Made by a program: the position numbers and the translations under genes
Origin: Anaspis maculata
Taxonomy: Eukaryota; Arthropoda; Insecta; Coleoptera; Scraptiidae
Length of the DNA stretch: 64,000 nucleotides
NCBI GenBank assembly: GCA_949128115.1
Contig: OX421967.1
Span: forward strand, 4,578,070 to 4,642,069
Direction: 5' to 3'
The notes under the pieces: model-generated
The model's database searches: none
What the model saw: only the letters and a program-made list of their open reading frames with translations
What the model was told of the DNA's origin: nothing
Part shown: piece by piece, positions 41,401 to 54,459 of the stretch
Position numbering within the stretch: the stretch's first letter is position 1
Layout: every line of letters starts with the position of its first letter

Positions 41401-44400
41401 CTCTGAAGATCTTCTTTGTGTCGTCATATTACTTTCGAAACTCCAGGGGAAACTGTCTCCTGTGTCCTTTATGTGTGTGCTCAGCAGAGCTTCAAATGAT
41501 ATCGAAGACCAAGGGGGCCCAGTAAAGCTTCATAGCTTGACAAAACATGAAGGCGAGAGGGAGGCTTACCGGTACTCTGGAAGACAATATAAGGCTAACT
41601 AGGCTAATTGGAACTCCACACTACACTGGAGGATACAAAGGAGCCCGACAGGGCTCCGAGTGCCACACTCGGGCACAAGGTGCTTGCCTCGGTGCACACT
41701 CATGCTCCGAGAGTCTCGAAAAGATGGAAGGGGGCTCAGCAGGGCTTCAAAAAACGTTGAAGAGACAAGGGAGACAAATGGAGTTATGTCTAACACAACA
41801 AGGCAGAAGGGAGCTCGCTGGAACTCTGAGAGTCTTGAAAAAGCAGAAGGGGGCTAATAAGAGCCCCAAACCACACTTGCGTACACATGGAGGCCCAATA
41901 GGGCTCCGTATGTCTCATGAAGGCACAAGGGATTCACGCTAGGGTTCCCAAGCCTAGGGGCTAACTGGAAATCCAAAAGCCACGAAAAGACATAGAAGGG
42001 CTCATTGGGGCTTCAAAAGACACATGAGGACATGAGGGAGATCCGAATGCTACGGAAAAATGCAAGGCAGTGAGGCTTCAAACAATGCTGAAGACACAAG
42101 GGGCCCCAATGGAGCTTCACTCGACTTGAAATTTGAGTTTTTCCAAATCAACCCTACTGTTTTATTGCATGCCTTTGGTGCCTCCTGACTCAACAAACAC
42201 TAAAATCTTCAAGAATCTCTAGAGATTTCAACATGATGTCTATAGATTCCTGGACATCGGTAGAGGATTTCTGGAATAGGTATTACGAGAATTTCTAGGG
42301 ACTTTCACAAATTCCTACGAGATTTCTTAGTCATAGGAATATCGGAAGATTTCCATAAGATTTGTGGAGATTCTCGAAGACTTTTACGGGATTTCAATGA
42401 GAAAATTTACGGCAATTCTGCGAATTTTAGGGGATTTCTAAAGGTTTCAGTAGTTTTCTAACAAAATTTCAGTGATTTCTACGACAGCTCTAGAAATTTC
42501 CCAGGGATTACAAAAAGCCTATTGAGAAAAGAAATTCTTCAGAATTATTGAGAATTCATAAGATAGGCAGTTCTGAAGATTCTATGGAATTTGTAGAGAT
42601 TTTTATGGAATTTCTAGATACTTTTACGAGAACTCCAAAAGTTCTCAAGGATTTCTAGGAATTTCAACATGATTTCTATAGATTCCTGGACATCGGTATA
42701 GGATTTCTAGAATAGGTTATCTGAGAATTTCTAGGGACTTTCAAAAACTCCTTCGGGATTTCTTAGTCATAGGAATCTCGGAAGATCTCCATAAGATTGG
42801 TGAAGCTTCTCAAGGACTATTACGGGATTTCAATGAAGAATTGACATTTTGCAACATTTCTGCAGATTTTAGTCGATTTATAAGGATTTCAGTGATTTTC
42901 CAAGAAATTTGCAGTGATTCCTACGACAATTCTAGGAATTTTTAAAGATTACCAATATTTTCCAAGAATCCTTTAATATCCCTACAGTTCCTAGGGATTA
43001 CAAAGAGGCTATTGAGAAAGAAAATTCTTCATAATTGATGAAAATTTATAAGACAAGCAGTTTTGAAGATTCTATGGAATTTCTAGAGATTTTTATGGAA
43101 TTTCTAGATATCTCTACAAGAACTCCAGAAGTTTTAGAGGATTTTCGAGGATTTCTACAAAATATCTAGAGATTTATAACAATTCGTGAGGAATTTCAAA
43201 AATTCCCAACGATTCCTAAGAATTGCCATGAGTTGCCATGAGTTTTTGAGAATTTCTAAGGGATTTCCAAAGATCTCCAATAATTTCTACAAGATTTTGT
43301 AGAAGTTTTTGTGAGGATGTTGAGGATTCTCAATTTTGTCACGGATCTTTCAATTGTTTCTGCAGAAATTCTGGGAATCATAAAGATTTGTATCACATTT
43401 CTAGGGATTCCTGAAGATTCTTATGAGATTTTTGAAGAGTTTTTAGAGATTTGTCGAGATTTCTTGAGCATAACTGAAGATATTTACGAAATTTCAGAGA
43501 ATTCCTGTGATAATTTCTAGGGATTTCTGTACATCCTTAAGGGATCTCTGAAGATTCCCAAAAATTCGTTTTGGATTTCTACAGATGTTTGAAATTTGAT
43601 ACGGAATTTGTGAGGATTTCGGAGATTCCTACTAAACAAAATATCCCTGCGACAAAATATTCCATGACAAAAATATATCCGCCAATAATATCCCGGCCAA
43701 AAATATCCCTGCGACAAAATATCCCTGGCCAAAAATATCCCCGCCAATAATATTCCATGCCAAAAATATCCCCGCCAATAATATTCCGGCCAAAAAGACT
43801 CCACTAAAAAATATCTCCGCGACAAAATTTCCCAATCTGAAAATACCATCGCAAGGAGGTAACAGCTCTCCAGCCAACCGGATCAAGGAAAAAATTGTCC
43901 CTCACAATACGTCCCGTGGAAATTACGTTCCAAGGGAAAGAACTCCCAGGGGAAATACATCCCCAGGGAAATACGTTCGCGGGAAAAACCGTCCCCCGGA
44001 AGAGACGTCCCTGGAAAAATACGTCTCCCTTCTGGATTACTCTAGATACTCACTCTGATGATCTTCTTTGTGTCGTCATATCACTTTCGAAACTCCAGGG
44101 GAAACTGTCTCCTGTGTCCTTTATGTGTGTGCTCAGCAGAGCTTCAAATGATATCGAAGACCAAGGGGGCCCAGTAAAGCTTCATAGCTTGACAAAACAT
44201 GAAGGCGAGAGGGGGGCTTACCGGTACTCTGGAAGACAATATAAGGCTAACTAGGCTAATTGGAACTCCATACTACACTGGAGGATACAAAGGAGCCCGA
44301 CAGGGCTCCGAGTGCCGCACTCGGGCACAAGGTGCTTGCCTCGGTGCACACTCATGCTCCGAGAGTCTCGAAAAGATGGAAGGGGGCTCAGCAGGGCTTC

Positions 44401-46290
44401 AAAAAACGTTGAAGAGACGAGGGAGACAAATGGAGTTATGTCTAACACAACAAGGCAGAAGGGAGCTCGCTGGAACTCTGAGAGCCTTGAAAAAGCAGAA
44501 GGGGGCTAATAAGAGCCCCAAACCACACTTGCGTACACATGGAGGCCCAATAGGGCTCCGTATGTCTCATGAAGGCACAAGGGATTCACGCTAGGGTTCC
44601 CAAGCCTAGGGGCTAACTGGAACTCTGAAAGCCACGAAAAGACATGGGAGGGCTCATTAGGGCTTCAAAAGACACATGAAGACATGAGGGAGATCCGAAT
44701 GCTACGGAAAAATGCAATGCAGTGAGGCTTCAAACAATGCTGAAGACACAAGGGGCCTCAATGGAGCTTTACTCGACTTGAAATTTGAGTTTTTCCAAAT
44801 CAACCCTACTGTTTTATTGCATGCCTTTGGTGCCTCCTGACTCAACAAACACTAAAATCTTCAAGGATCTCTAGAGATTTCAACATGATGTCTATAGATT
44901 CCTGGACATCGGTAGAGGATTTCTAGAATAGGTATTACGAGAATTTCTAGGGACTTTCACAAATTCCTACGAGATTTCTTAGTCATAGGAATATCGGAAG
45001 ATTTCCATAAGATTTGTGGAGATTCTCGAAGACTTTTACGGGATTTCAATGAGAAAATTTACGGCATTTCTGCGAATTTTAGAGGATTTCTAAAGGTTTC
45101 AGTAGTTTTCTAACAAAATTTCAGTGATTTCTACGACAGCTCTAGAAATTTCCTAGGGATTACAAAGAGCTTATTGAGAAAAGAAATTCTTCAGAATTAT
45201 TGAGAATTCATAAGATAGGCAGTTCTGAAGATTCTATGGAATTTGTAGAGATTTTTATGGAATTTCTGGATATTTTCACGAGAACTCCAAAAGTTTTCAA
45301 GGATTTCTAGGAGTTTCAACATGATTTCTATAGATTCCTGGACATCGGTATAGGATTCCTAGAAAAGGTATTATGAGAATTTCTAGGGACTTTCAAAAAC
45401 TCCTACGGGATTTCTTGGTCATAGAAATCTTGGAAGATTTCCATAAGATTTGTGGGGTTTCTCAAAGACTATTACGGAATTTTAATAAAAAATTGACATT
45501 TTGCGAGATTCTGCGGATTTTAGTCGATTTCTAAGGATCTCAGTGTATTTCCAAGAAATTTGCAGTGATTTCTACGACAGTTCAAGGAATTTCTGGAGAT
45601 TACCAATATTTTCCAAGAATCCTTCAATATCTCTACAGTTCCTAGGGATTACAGAAAGGCTATTGAGAAAGGAAATTCTTCATAATTGATGAGAATTTAT
45701 AAGATGAGCAGTTCTGATGATTCTATAAAATTTCTAGAGATTTGTATGGAATTTATAGATATCTCTACAAGAACTCCGAAAGTTTTCAAGGATTTTCAAG
45801 GATTTCTACGAAATATCTAGAGATTCATAACGATTCGTGAAGAATTCCAAAAACTCACAACGATTTCTAAGAATTGCCATGAGTTTTTGGGAATTTCTAA
45901 GGGATTTACAATGATCTTCGATAATTCCTACAAGATTTTGTAGTTTTTTTTTGAGGATGTTGAGGATTCTCAATTTTTTCACGATCTTTTAATTGTTTCT
46001 GCAGGAATTCTAGGTATCATAAAGATTTGTATCACATTTCTAGGGATTCCTGAAGATTCTCATGAGATTTTTGAAGAATTTCCAGAGATTTGTGAAGATT
46101 TCTTGAGCATAACTGAAGATATTTACGAAATTTCTGAAAATTCCTGTGATAATTTCTAGGGATTTCTGTACATTCTCAAATGATTTCTGAAGATTCCTGA
46201 AGATTTGTTTTGGATTTCTACAGATGTTTGAATTTTTATACGGGATTTGTGAGGATTTCTGGAGATTCCTACAAAATTTCTTGGTATTCC
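38440..46290. repeat. Three-unit tandem macrosatellite (about 2.65 kb per unit)
   Basis: Landmarks recur with a spacing of 2,676 and 2,652 bases: CTTCTGGATTACTCTAGATA at about 38698, 41374 and 44026. Each unit has (a) an AAAATATCCC-rich minisatellite (38444-38668, 40965-41156, 43636-43845); (b) in units 2 and 3 a CGTCCC..GGAAA block that unit 1 lacks; (c) a GC-richer segment with AGGGGGGCTTAC and GGCTCCG; (d) about 1.4 kb of degenerate GATTTCTAGAGATTTC-like repeats (39525-40950, 42195-43620, 44850-46290). Units 2 and 3 are the most alike. Small frames in it repeat with the unit and are not genes. Confidence 0.9.
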
Positions 46291-47546
46291 CAGGGATTTC
46301 CACGGGCGGCATCGATTGAGTGAAGCAGAAAGAAGTGAACGACAATTCTGCGTTGACTACCAATAATTCAACGTGATGATTATCTCGAGGACTATCTTAT
46401 ATCCACCAATCATAACATGCTAAAATACCTGGAAAATGCTAAGTTTAGATATTTTTCCGGGATAATGGCGGATAGAAATGAACTCCGCATCCAAATTTCT
46501 TCGTCTTAGGCTTGGATTGAGTAATGCAATGGACCAGCAGCTTTCCAGGAGTTGATACCGCCTGTTAGTCTCGAAATCCAGTACCTATCGAAAGTTTGAA
46601 AAAAAAACTCGAAAAAACACGAAGCAGACTCAGAGGACATCGCAACTTCCCTAACGGACAAATCAGAGCTCTCAGAGATGCAAGAAAAACGTGCAGGAAT
46701 CGGTATCTACCCTGGAAAGGGCAAAAAAGATATGTGAATTTGATTTGAGCTTGAAGTCTTTCCACAAGGTTTTTTTATATTTTATTTTCCTTGAATGCTG
46801 CCGACCGGTTTCGCCAATCTTGTTGGCATCAACGGGGCTTGTACAAGAGAGGCTTCAATAAAATTAATAAATAAATGAATTCTAAATGGTTGAAAAGGGG
46901 AAAAACTTACTATAAAATATTGTGAAAATCTGGATGTCAAAATTGACAAAATCAGCAACAAAGGTATAAGGTAACAATTCAGAATTTTCACAGGTTTTCT
47001 TAAGTAATAATAGTGGTTTCTAGATATTGTGTTCTTCGGAAAAAATTCTTTTTCGATGATAATTTTGAGAGTCTGTGTACCTAATAAGACTTTAAGCTCA
47101 AATCAAATTTGTTCAACAACTATTTCACTTCAAGTTCATGGAGCCCTTCTACATTAAAAAAAATGGGAATCGAGAACAACGTGTTTAACACAAAAAATGT
47201 GAACATCACAGGAGGAGACAACCTGTTAGTAAGTCCGAAAGTTATGAAAAAAATCTTCGTATGGAATCACCCAAAATATATTCTTATGAATTTATCGATA
47301 CAGTTCTCGTTCTTGACGTGTTCGAAAAATTTCACAATGGATCCGATGGAAATTTATTGCGCAATTCTAAAAATTTTGTTACGGTACGTTTTTTATTGAC
47401 CAATACCTGTAACGTTATAAAAATCAAATCAATTCAAAAAAGTGTTGAAATAATTGGCCGTAAATTCTGTCTTACATCTCGCCGCAGTATAAGCTTAATG
47501 TTCACGTCGATCAACGTTAACTTTTATTTATTGGCTATAGAAATAC
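46291..47546. other. Intergenic stretch, unassigned
   Basis: Contains GCTGCCGACCGGTTTCGCC..CATCAACGGGGCTTG around 46797-46840, which resembles sequence often seen at mobile-element ends, and a 96-codon frame (47109-47399) without recognisable features. No supported gene. Confidence 0.35.
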
Positions 47547-48195
47547 AGGGTGTTTGCAAACTTAGGGGTAGAAAATTGAACCGCAGTTGGAAAAATGCTC
47601 CAAAAGTGCCAGAAAAATCTTGGAAAAAATGTATGATTTTTCTTTTTGGAAATATGCAGGGTCGAAAGGTGGTCCTTCGACCACTTCTATTCTAAAAGAA
47701 TACGGGAAACTCTTTCTATCAGACCTAAAAGCAATTTTTTAAACTTTCAAATGTGTCTTGTAATTTTATTTAGTGTACAGGGTGAATCAAGGATCTTGAA
47801 AATCTCTTATTTCTCGAAAATGCCCGTGAAAGATTCTAGAGGTTACAAAACTGATGTGGAGCAGTAAATAACACAAATAGTTCTTTTTTGAAATTCTCCG
47901 CCTGCATTTTTGAAGAAAACTGGATTTTCAGGATTCACGGCTCACCCTGTATAGTAAATAAAATTAGAAATCACATTCGAAGATTCAAAAACATTGCTTT
48001 TTGGTCTGCTGAAAACAGTTAACTAAAATCTTTCAAAATAACGAAAATAGACCGGGTCGAATTACCAAGTTTTGACGCTCCATATTTCTAACAATTAGAA
48101 CCCTAAATTTTTTCCAGCATTTTTCAGATACTTTTGAAGCATTTCTGTAAATGCGATTCAATTTTCCACCACAAGTTTGCAAATATTCTGTATAA
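47547..48195. mobile_element. Weak inverted repeat ending in ACAGGGTGTTTGC
   Basis: AAATTGAACCGCAGTTGG.AAAATGCTCCAAAAG at 47572-47606 is partly mirrored at 48120-48190 (CTTTTGAAGCATTTCTG...CAATTTTCCACCACAAGTTTGCA). A further CACCCTGTA lies inside (47943). Degenerate. Confidence 0.5.
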
Positions 48196-48237
48196 ACAAT
48201 GGAATTCGTTCATTACCCTTAGTGACCAAGGCCGGTT

Positions 48238-48363
48238 TATACCGTATGATCAAAAACTCTCTTACTCAAGGGAGACTGTGGTCCTGGTCATTGGAAGGCA
48301 AACAAGGCTGATTTTGGCCAGGCCACAGCCTTCCTTGAGTATGAAAATTTTTGATCATACGGT
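48238..48363. mobile_element. MITE-like palindrome (about 125 bp)
   Basis: TACCGTATGATCAAAAAC..TACTCAAGG is mirrored by CCTTGAGTA..TTTTTGATCATACGGTA. The centre carries a second palindrome (GGCTGATTTTGGCC..GGCC..). Confidence 0.75.
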
Positions 48364-48569
48364 ACTCAAGTGTGGTGGCGTAAAATGTGTTTATTTTCAT
48401 TGTTGCGGTTTTTCGAATGCAGTATTTAATTTGAAACTTGGAACATTCACGGCGGTAGACAAATCAATTTCATTATGTTTCAAAAATTATGTCATCCAAA
48501 TGTCCTTCTCGTCTTTGCCTGGTTAAATGCATTCTGGCGGCCCAGAATTTGAAATCAGAGATAGGGACG

Positions 48570-48720
48570 TAACTCGGGACGTAAGCTACCTGACGTAGAC
48601 TACGTCGTTGTTTACGCGTAAACTATACGTAGATTACCTACACGACCATTTTTGAAGTAGACTATGTCAACTATGTAGACTACACAAAATAACCTCAAAA
48701 TCAACTGTCAAATGTCAATA
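48570..48720. repeat. GTAGACTA-motif repeat, left side
   Basis: Repeats of GTAGACTAYGT-like words (GACGTAGACTACGTCG, GTAGACTATGTCAACTATG). Reverse-complement counterparts occur at 53525-53625, so the hairpin array between them is itself flanked by an inverted pair. Confidence 0.5.
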
Positions 48721-48762
48721 ATGTACGTCAAAGTGACATTCAGACAAGAAAAACTAATACAA

Positions 48763-50030
48763 GGTGGTCCAGGTTATTGTAGCAATGATTCATCATTCTA
48801 TAATCCATCGAAAACTAGGTCGACATGCATGGTTAAATTTTTTTTCTAAAACGCTTCCTAAGAGAGAAACAACTCTCCAAAATTTACCGTCAGTTCCACA
48901 AAAAACATAATCAGCGATCAAGGCTGATTGCAGATTAACTGAACATTTGTCTGCTAAATGCCAGGCGATTACTCACAAAAAATGCCTGAAATCTGTAATA
49001 GACCCATCATATTTTCATTGCTGACAGATAAACCAGCATTTCCATCGATCAGTAAGCTACAAATTGAGAAACAAAAATCGCGAATCAACTGATCTCGTAT
49101 TTTCTTTTTTGTGGAACCCAGAGTTAGTTTTTAAAATCTTCTTTTCGCAATAATTTTCAAGTCATCGAAGCGATTTTGACCAAATTTGATACAAATACGT
49201 ACGAAATAAATACCCATCACTTGACGTAGATAACTTTTGTCAAAATTGTCCAGTGGCGTAGATACGGCGAAGCTGTTTCACTTTTCACGCTCTATTCTCT
49301 ACGTCACTGGATATTTTTGGAAAACTATAATTTTTCCAAATTTCTTGCTCATTTTAAAAAAAAGTTACTGTTGTCAAATTTTGATTAAAGGCTTGATTTT
49401 TGAAATATTTGGGTTTAAAACTTTGGAAAACATCTCAAAATCGCCACTTTCCAGAGCCCAAATTGTTTTTTTTTTCTGGAAACGCCTCGTTTCTCAGCAA
49501 AAAAAGGCAGTAAATCAACTTAAACGACCTGGAGAATTAATTCCAGTCAAGGAATCAGGAGTTTTCTTGGATTTTAATTTTAAGGCCTTCGAAAGTCGCG
49601 ATTTCGAAGCGTTTTCCAAAGTTTCAAACCCAAATATTTCGGAAATGAAGCCCCTAATCAAAATTTCACAAGTGTAACTTTTTTTCAGAGGAATCAAGGA
49701 ATCCAAAAAAAGTATAATTTTTCAAAAATATCTAGTGGCGTAGAAGTGGGAGAAGTTGAACAATCTCCTGGTATCTACGCCACTGAACAATTTTGACAAA
49801 AGTTATCTACGTCAAGTGATGGGTATTTATTTCATAAGTATTTGTACCAAATTTGGTGGGAATCGCATTGATGACTTTAAAGTTATTGCAAGAAGATGAT
49901 TTCAAAAACTGAGCTTTGAAGGGCTCTATCTTCCTTAGTAAGCGTTTTGGAGAATAATTAAATTATGCACGTCGACCTAGTTTTCGATGTACCATCAAAT
50001 CGTGAGTTATTGCTACTATAACCTGGACAA
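48763..50030. mobile_element. Fold-back element a of the array
   Basis: TCCAGGTTATTGTAGCAAT at the left is mirrored by ATTGCTACTATAACCTGGA at the right; the arms also hold AAAACTAGGTCGAC/GTCGACCTAGTTTT and CCAGTGGCGTAGATAC/GTATCTACGCCACTG. Confidence 0.85.
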
Positions 50031-50031
50031 G

Positions 50032-51078
50032 CCTGTAAGGGTGTCCCAAAATTAATGCAACGAAATTCACAGGGAGGTAGAAAATTGAAAAATAAGGATA
50101 TTCCAATGATAAAAATACCCTTGCAAACGTTATAGCGGAGATGCAGGCCTTCAAAATTGGTTTTTTATATCAGTTTTTTTTGGCATAACTTTTGAACCGT
50201 TGAACCGATTTCATTCAAATTTGAACCAACGTTCGCCAAATCAGGTTTTCATAGAAGAATGATAACGCATTTCATCAAACATTTCTAGGGGCGAAGATAA
50301 CAGGGGGTAGCTCCCCCCTTTTCCCCCTATTTTTCACCACCCTCAATAATTTCAAAAATTGTTCCAGTTTTCGAGTTTTACGTTCAATTTAAAGGGAAAA
50401 GTTACTCCAGCAAAATTTTGACTAGACGCTTCATTCTCGAGATATTTGTGTTTGAAACTTTGGGAAACATCTCAAAATCGCCACATTTCAGGGCCCAATT
50501 TATTTTTTCTGGAAAGTCTCATGTTTTCCAGCAAAAATGGTGGTTTATCAACTTCAAACACCTGGAAAACTTATTTCAGTTGAGAAATCTTGAGTTTTCT
50601 TGAATTTTACTTATTAAGGCCTTGAAAGTGGTGTTTTCGAGATGTTCTCCGAAGTTTCAAACCCAAATATCTCAAAAATGAAACATTCAATCAAAATTTT
50701 GCAAGAGTATTTTGTTTCTTTAAATTGAACGTAGAATTAAAAAGTTTGAACCATTTCCAAAAATATTCAAGAGGGTGGAAAATAGGGAGAAAAGGGGAAA
50801 GGTACCCCCCATTATCTTCGCCCCTGAAAATGTTTGATGAAATGCGTTAGCAGTGTTTGATAGAGATTTGATTTAGTGAACTTTGGATCAAATTTCAATT
50901 GAATCGGCGTGACGGTTCAAAAGTTATGCCAAAAAACTGTTTTGAAAAAACAACTTTGAAGGACTGTATCTCCGTTATTACGTTTGCGATAGTATTTTTA
51001 TTGAGGAAGTCCCCTTATTCTTCGATTGTCTACCTCTATGTGAATTTTGTTGCATTCATTTCGGGACACCTGTATACA
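50032..51078. mobile_element. Fold-back element b of the array
   Basis: GTGTCCC.AAATTAATGCAACG.AATTCACA at 50040 is mirrored at 51030-51070. Inner words (GAGATATTTGTGTTTGAAAC, AGGGGCGAAGATAACAGGGG) are shared with a, c and d. Confidence 0.85.
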
Positions 51079-52243
51079 GGGTGTTTCCAAAATGGTGGTA
51101 CAAACTTCTAGAAAAGATTTCACATTAAAAATGGACCAGGAAAAAATATACGTCTGATGTCCTAAAATGCTTCGTCTGAATGTTACAGGGTGTTCAAGTT
51201 GACTTTTAAAAACTGATTTTTTGACATAAGTTTTGAAGCGTTAAACCGATTTTGTTCAAATTCTCACCAAAGTTAACTGAAATACCTAAGTCTCTATCGA
51301 ATTATAGTAACGTGTTGAGAAAAAAAAGTTCAGGGGCGTAGATGATGAGGGATATCTTCATATTTCCCCCCTTTTTTTTATACCCTTAGCTTTTTTCCCA
51401 AATTGTTCTAATTTTTTCATTGAACGTCCAATTGAAATTAGATATTTCAACTTCGTTTTTGAGATATTTGGGTTTGAAACTTTAGAAATCATGTCGAAAT
51501 TGCCACTTTCAAAGGCCTAAAAATTAGAATCCAAAAAAACTCATGATTTTTTAGCAGAAATAGGTTCTCTAGAATTTCTAAGAATATAGACCGATGTTTT
51601 TTCTGGGGAACGAGAAGTTCTCAGGGAAAAAAATTAGGCTCATTGAAAGTGGCGATTTCGAGCTGTTTTCCAAAGTTTCAAACTCAAATATCCCGGGAAT
51701 AAAGCCTCCAATTCAAATTCAAAATTCAAAATTTTATTGCTTTCAAGGATGTTATCCTATAGCAAAGATCTGGTTACATTGTCGCTATGTATTACAATTA
51801 ACTGAAACTTGAAATCTAAAATTCTTCTACTTATAATAAAATATAAAGCCTCTAATTCAAATTTTGCAAGAGTAACTTTTTTTTAAATTGAACGTAGAAT
51901 CCAAAAGTCAGAACAGCTTGAAAAAATAGTCGAGGAAGTGAAAAATAGGCGGGAAAACATGAAAGCACCCTCCATTATCTACGCCCCTGAATTTGTTTTT
52001 CAAACACGTTACTATTGTTCGATAGGAACCTATTTCAGTAAACTTGGGTTCAAATTTGAACAAAATCGGTCGGACGGTTCAAAAGTTATGTCAAAAAATC
52101 CATTTTTTAAATTCAACTTGAACACCCTGTAACTTTTCAACGGAGCAATCTATTTCATCAAAATTATATTCTTTCCTGGTCCATTTTTGATAGAGAATCT
52201 CCCCTGGAAGTTTGTATCACCATTTTGGAAACATGTATGTACG
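51073..52243. mobile_element. Fold-back element c of the array
   Basis: TGTTTCCAAAATGGTG.TACAAACTTC is mirrored by GAAGTTTGTA.CACCATTTTGGAAACA. Its left end overlaps the right end of b; its right end abuts d. Confidence 0.85.
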
Positions 52244-53317
52244 GGGTGTTTCAGAAATAAGTGCCATCCTTTCCACTCCAGATTCAGATTCTCAAAATAT
52301 GAAGATTGTGCTATTTTTGATTTTTGAAAAGTGCCCCTGAAAAATGTTACAGGCCTTCAAAGCTCAATTTTTTAATTCGTTTTTCATTCATAACTTTTTT
52401 ACGGCTGGGCCGATTTTGCCTTAATTTCAACCAGAGTGTGCCGAAATACGTCCCTATTGAACAATGATGGCGTATTCAAACAAAAATTTCCAGTGGCGTA
52501 GATAGTGGGGGGTAGCTCCCCCCCCCCCCTTTCCACGTCCCTGAAAATTTTCCAAAATTGATTTTTCTTCTTTTGAATTTTTAGATTCCTTGTTCGATTA
52601 GTAAAAAAAAGTTACTCTTGCAAGATTTTGATTGAGGGCTTCATTTTTGAGATATTCGGGTTTGAAACTTTGAAAAACATTTCGGACTCGCCACTTTCCA
52701 GGGTCCAAATTGGTTTTTTCCTGAAGAACTCCATGTCCCACACCACAAATGATGGTTTTTCAACTTAAAACACCTAAAAAACTCATTTCAGTTGAGAAAT
52801 CATGAGTTTTCTTAAATTTCAATTTTTAATTTTCTAAAAAAAAAATTGGGCCCTGGAAAGTGGCGATTCCGAGATGTTTTTCAAAGTTTCAAACCCAAAT
52901 ATCTCGAGAATGAAGCCTGCAATCAAAATTTTGCAAGAGCTACTTTCATTTGAAAATTGAACAAGAAATCTGAAAATGTAATCAGTTTTGGAAGATCCTT
53001 GGGGACGTAGGAAGAAGGGGGGGGGGGGGAAGAGAGCTACCCCCCACTATCTACGCCACTGGGAACTCTTGTCCAAATACGTCATCATTGTTCAATAGAG
53101 ACGTATTTCAGGACATCCTGGTTGAAATTTGGACAAAATCGGCCCAGCCGTACCTATTGAAGTTATGGATAAAAAACTAATTGAAAAAATTGAACTTTGA
53201 TGGCCTGTAACTTTTTGCAGGGGCACTTTCGAGAAATAAAAAATAGCACAATCTTCATATCTTGAGAATCTGAATCTGGGGTGGAAAGGATGGCACTTTT
53301 TTTTAGAACACCCTGTA
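52240..53317. mobile_element. Fold-back element d of the array
   Basis: GTGCCATCCTTTCCACTCCAG is mirrored by TGGGGTGGAAAGGATGGCAC, and AAAATATGAAGATTGTGCTA by its complement. Ends with ACACCCTGTA. Contains long C and G runs (52519-52529 and 53017-53031), mirrored about the centre. Confidence 0.88.
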
Positions 53318-53524
53318 GGTATCATAGAAATTGAACTCAAATAGAATTCGGAGGTTTGGGATTATTATATCAGCAAAATTGTCTGGTTATAACCTCAAAC
53401 GTCCCAAAACTTATATAAAAATCAGTAACATGCATTGTTTTGAATATCTAGAGGTTTATAACAATCAGAATTCTGACGTTGCGGTTGACCTAAAAATTGG
53501 GAAGAATGGAAAGTAACTACATAT

Positions 53525-53640
53525 AGATAGTCCACGTTGTCTACCATAGTCGACATAGTTTACAAAGTCTACGTCGAGGTTTACGTTGTCTACTCGTTAT
53601 CCACGTATGTCAAGTGGACAATATAGATTACGCATAAACT
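53525..53640. repeat. GTAGACTA-motif repeat, right side
   Basis: Inverted counterpart of 48570-48720 (GTCGACATAGTTTACAAAG, TCTACGTCGAGGTTTACG). Confidence 0.5.
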
Positions 53641-53644
53641 ACCA

Positions 53645-53942
53645 TCACTGTTTGGAATCTTGAACAACTCTTTCGCACATATCGCGTGGGATATCCTCAA
53701 TGGCCCGTCGAATGTTGCGTTTCAACTCTGGAACTGTTTGAGGATTATGTTCGTAGACCTGAGATTTAACATACCCCCGGAGAAAAAAGTCTAAGAGGGT
53801 GAAGTCGCATGAACTTGGAGGCCAGTTGATGTCAGAATTCTTCGAAATAACGCGTCCGTGAAATCGTTGTTGACACAAACACGCATTTTGATAGTAGATG
53901 CCGTCGATTTCGGCACGCTTGTTGAACTGTATATCTTACCAT
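53645..53942 (-). pseudogene. Internally deleted mariner-type transposase
   Basis: The minus strand starts MVRYTVQQ at 53942 and, after a frame change, reads AEIDGIYYQNACLCQQRF, then HGRVISKNSDINWPPSSCDF and LDFFLRGYVKSQVY, ending with NIRRAIEDIPRDMCERVVQD. The first part matches the N-terminus and the second the C-terminal end (third catalytic Asp region) of a mariner-superfamily transposase; the whole middle, with the first two catalytic residues, is missing. A GGTTTTTCAATGAGTATGTC string near 54025-54050 may be the terminal repeat. Inactive. Confidence 0.72.
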
Positions 53943-53984
53943 TTTGATTTGACACGATAAACAAAAGGTAACTGTCAATGTTTG

Positions 53985-54395
53985 ACAATTATATTCTAAG
54001 CCCCCTTGCCGCAGTTGATTTTGAAAGTTGGGACATACTCATTGAAAAACCCTTTATATGCGCCTCGCTGAAACAACCGCAGTTCAAAACGTTATTGCTG
54101 GGAAACGCGGTCACGTTTTTGATTGTTTTGATCCTCGGTTTTGATCTTTTGCACTACTGGTGAGGCACTGACCGGGAAAGTGAAAATTCAGTAAGAAACT
54201 TTATTTGATCATATCAAGTAGCTTTGCTCGATATTTCAAACAGGGTCAAAGAGAAGCATCAAAAGCAAAAACGTGGTCTTCGTCCTGAAACTGTTACTGT
54301 TTGAGTCGTCAAATAGCTTTATGACCGTCGTATTCTGAAATCCAATAAAGGTTACAAATAATAGCCAGTAAATTCTGTTTCACATCTGGGACAAA
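53985..54395. other. Stretch between mariner relic and gene E
   Basis: No supported gene. A TATAAATT box lies near its right end (about 54398). Confidence 0.4.
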
Positions 54396-54459
54396 AGTAG
54401 TATAAATTCAACGTTCGAATCGATAAATCGTCATTTTCCACTATCAGTCACCTCCAGCC

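Noticed and set aside
41547..41942. 131-codon plus frame repeated at 44199-44594
   Set aside because: A segment of the macrosatellite; the copy in unit 1 is broken by frame changes and there is no family signature or start context.
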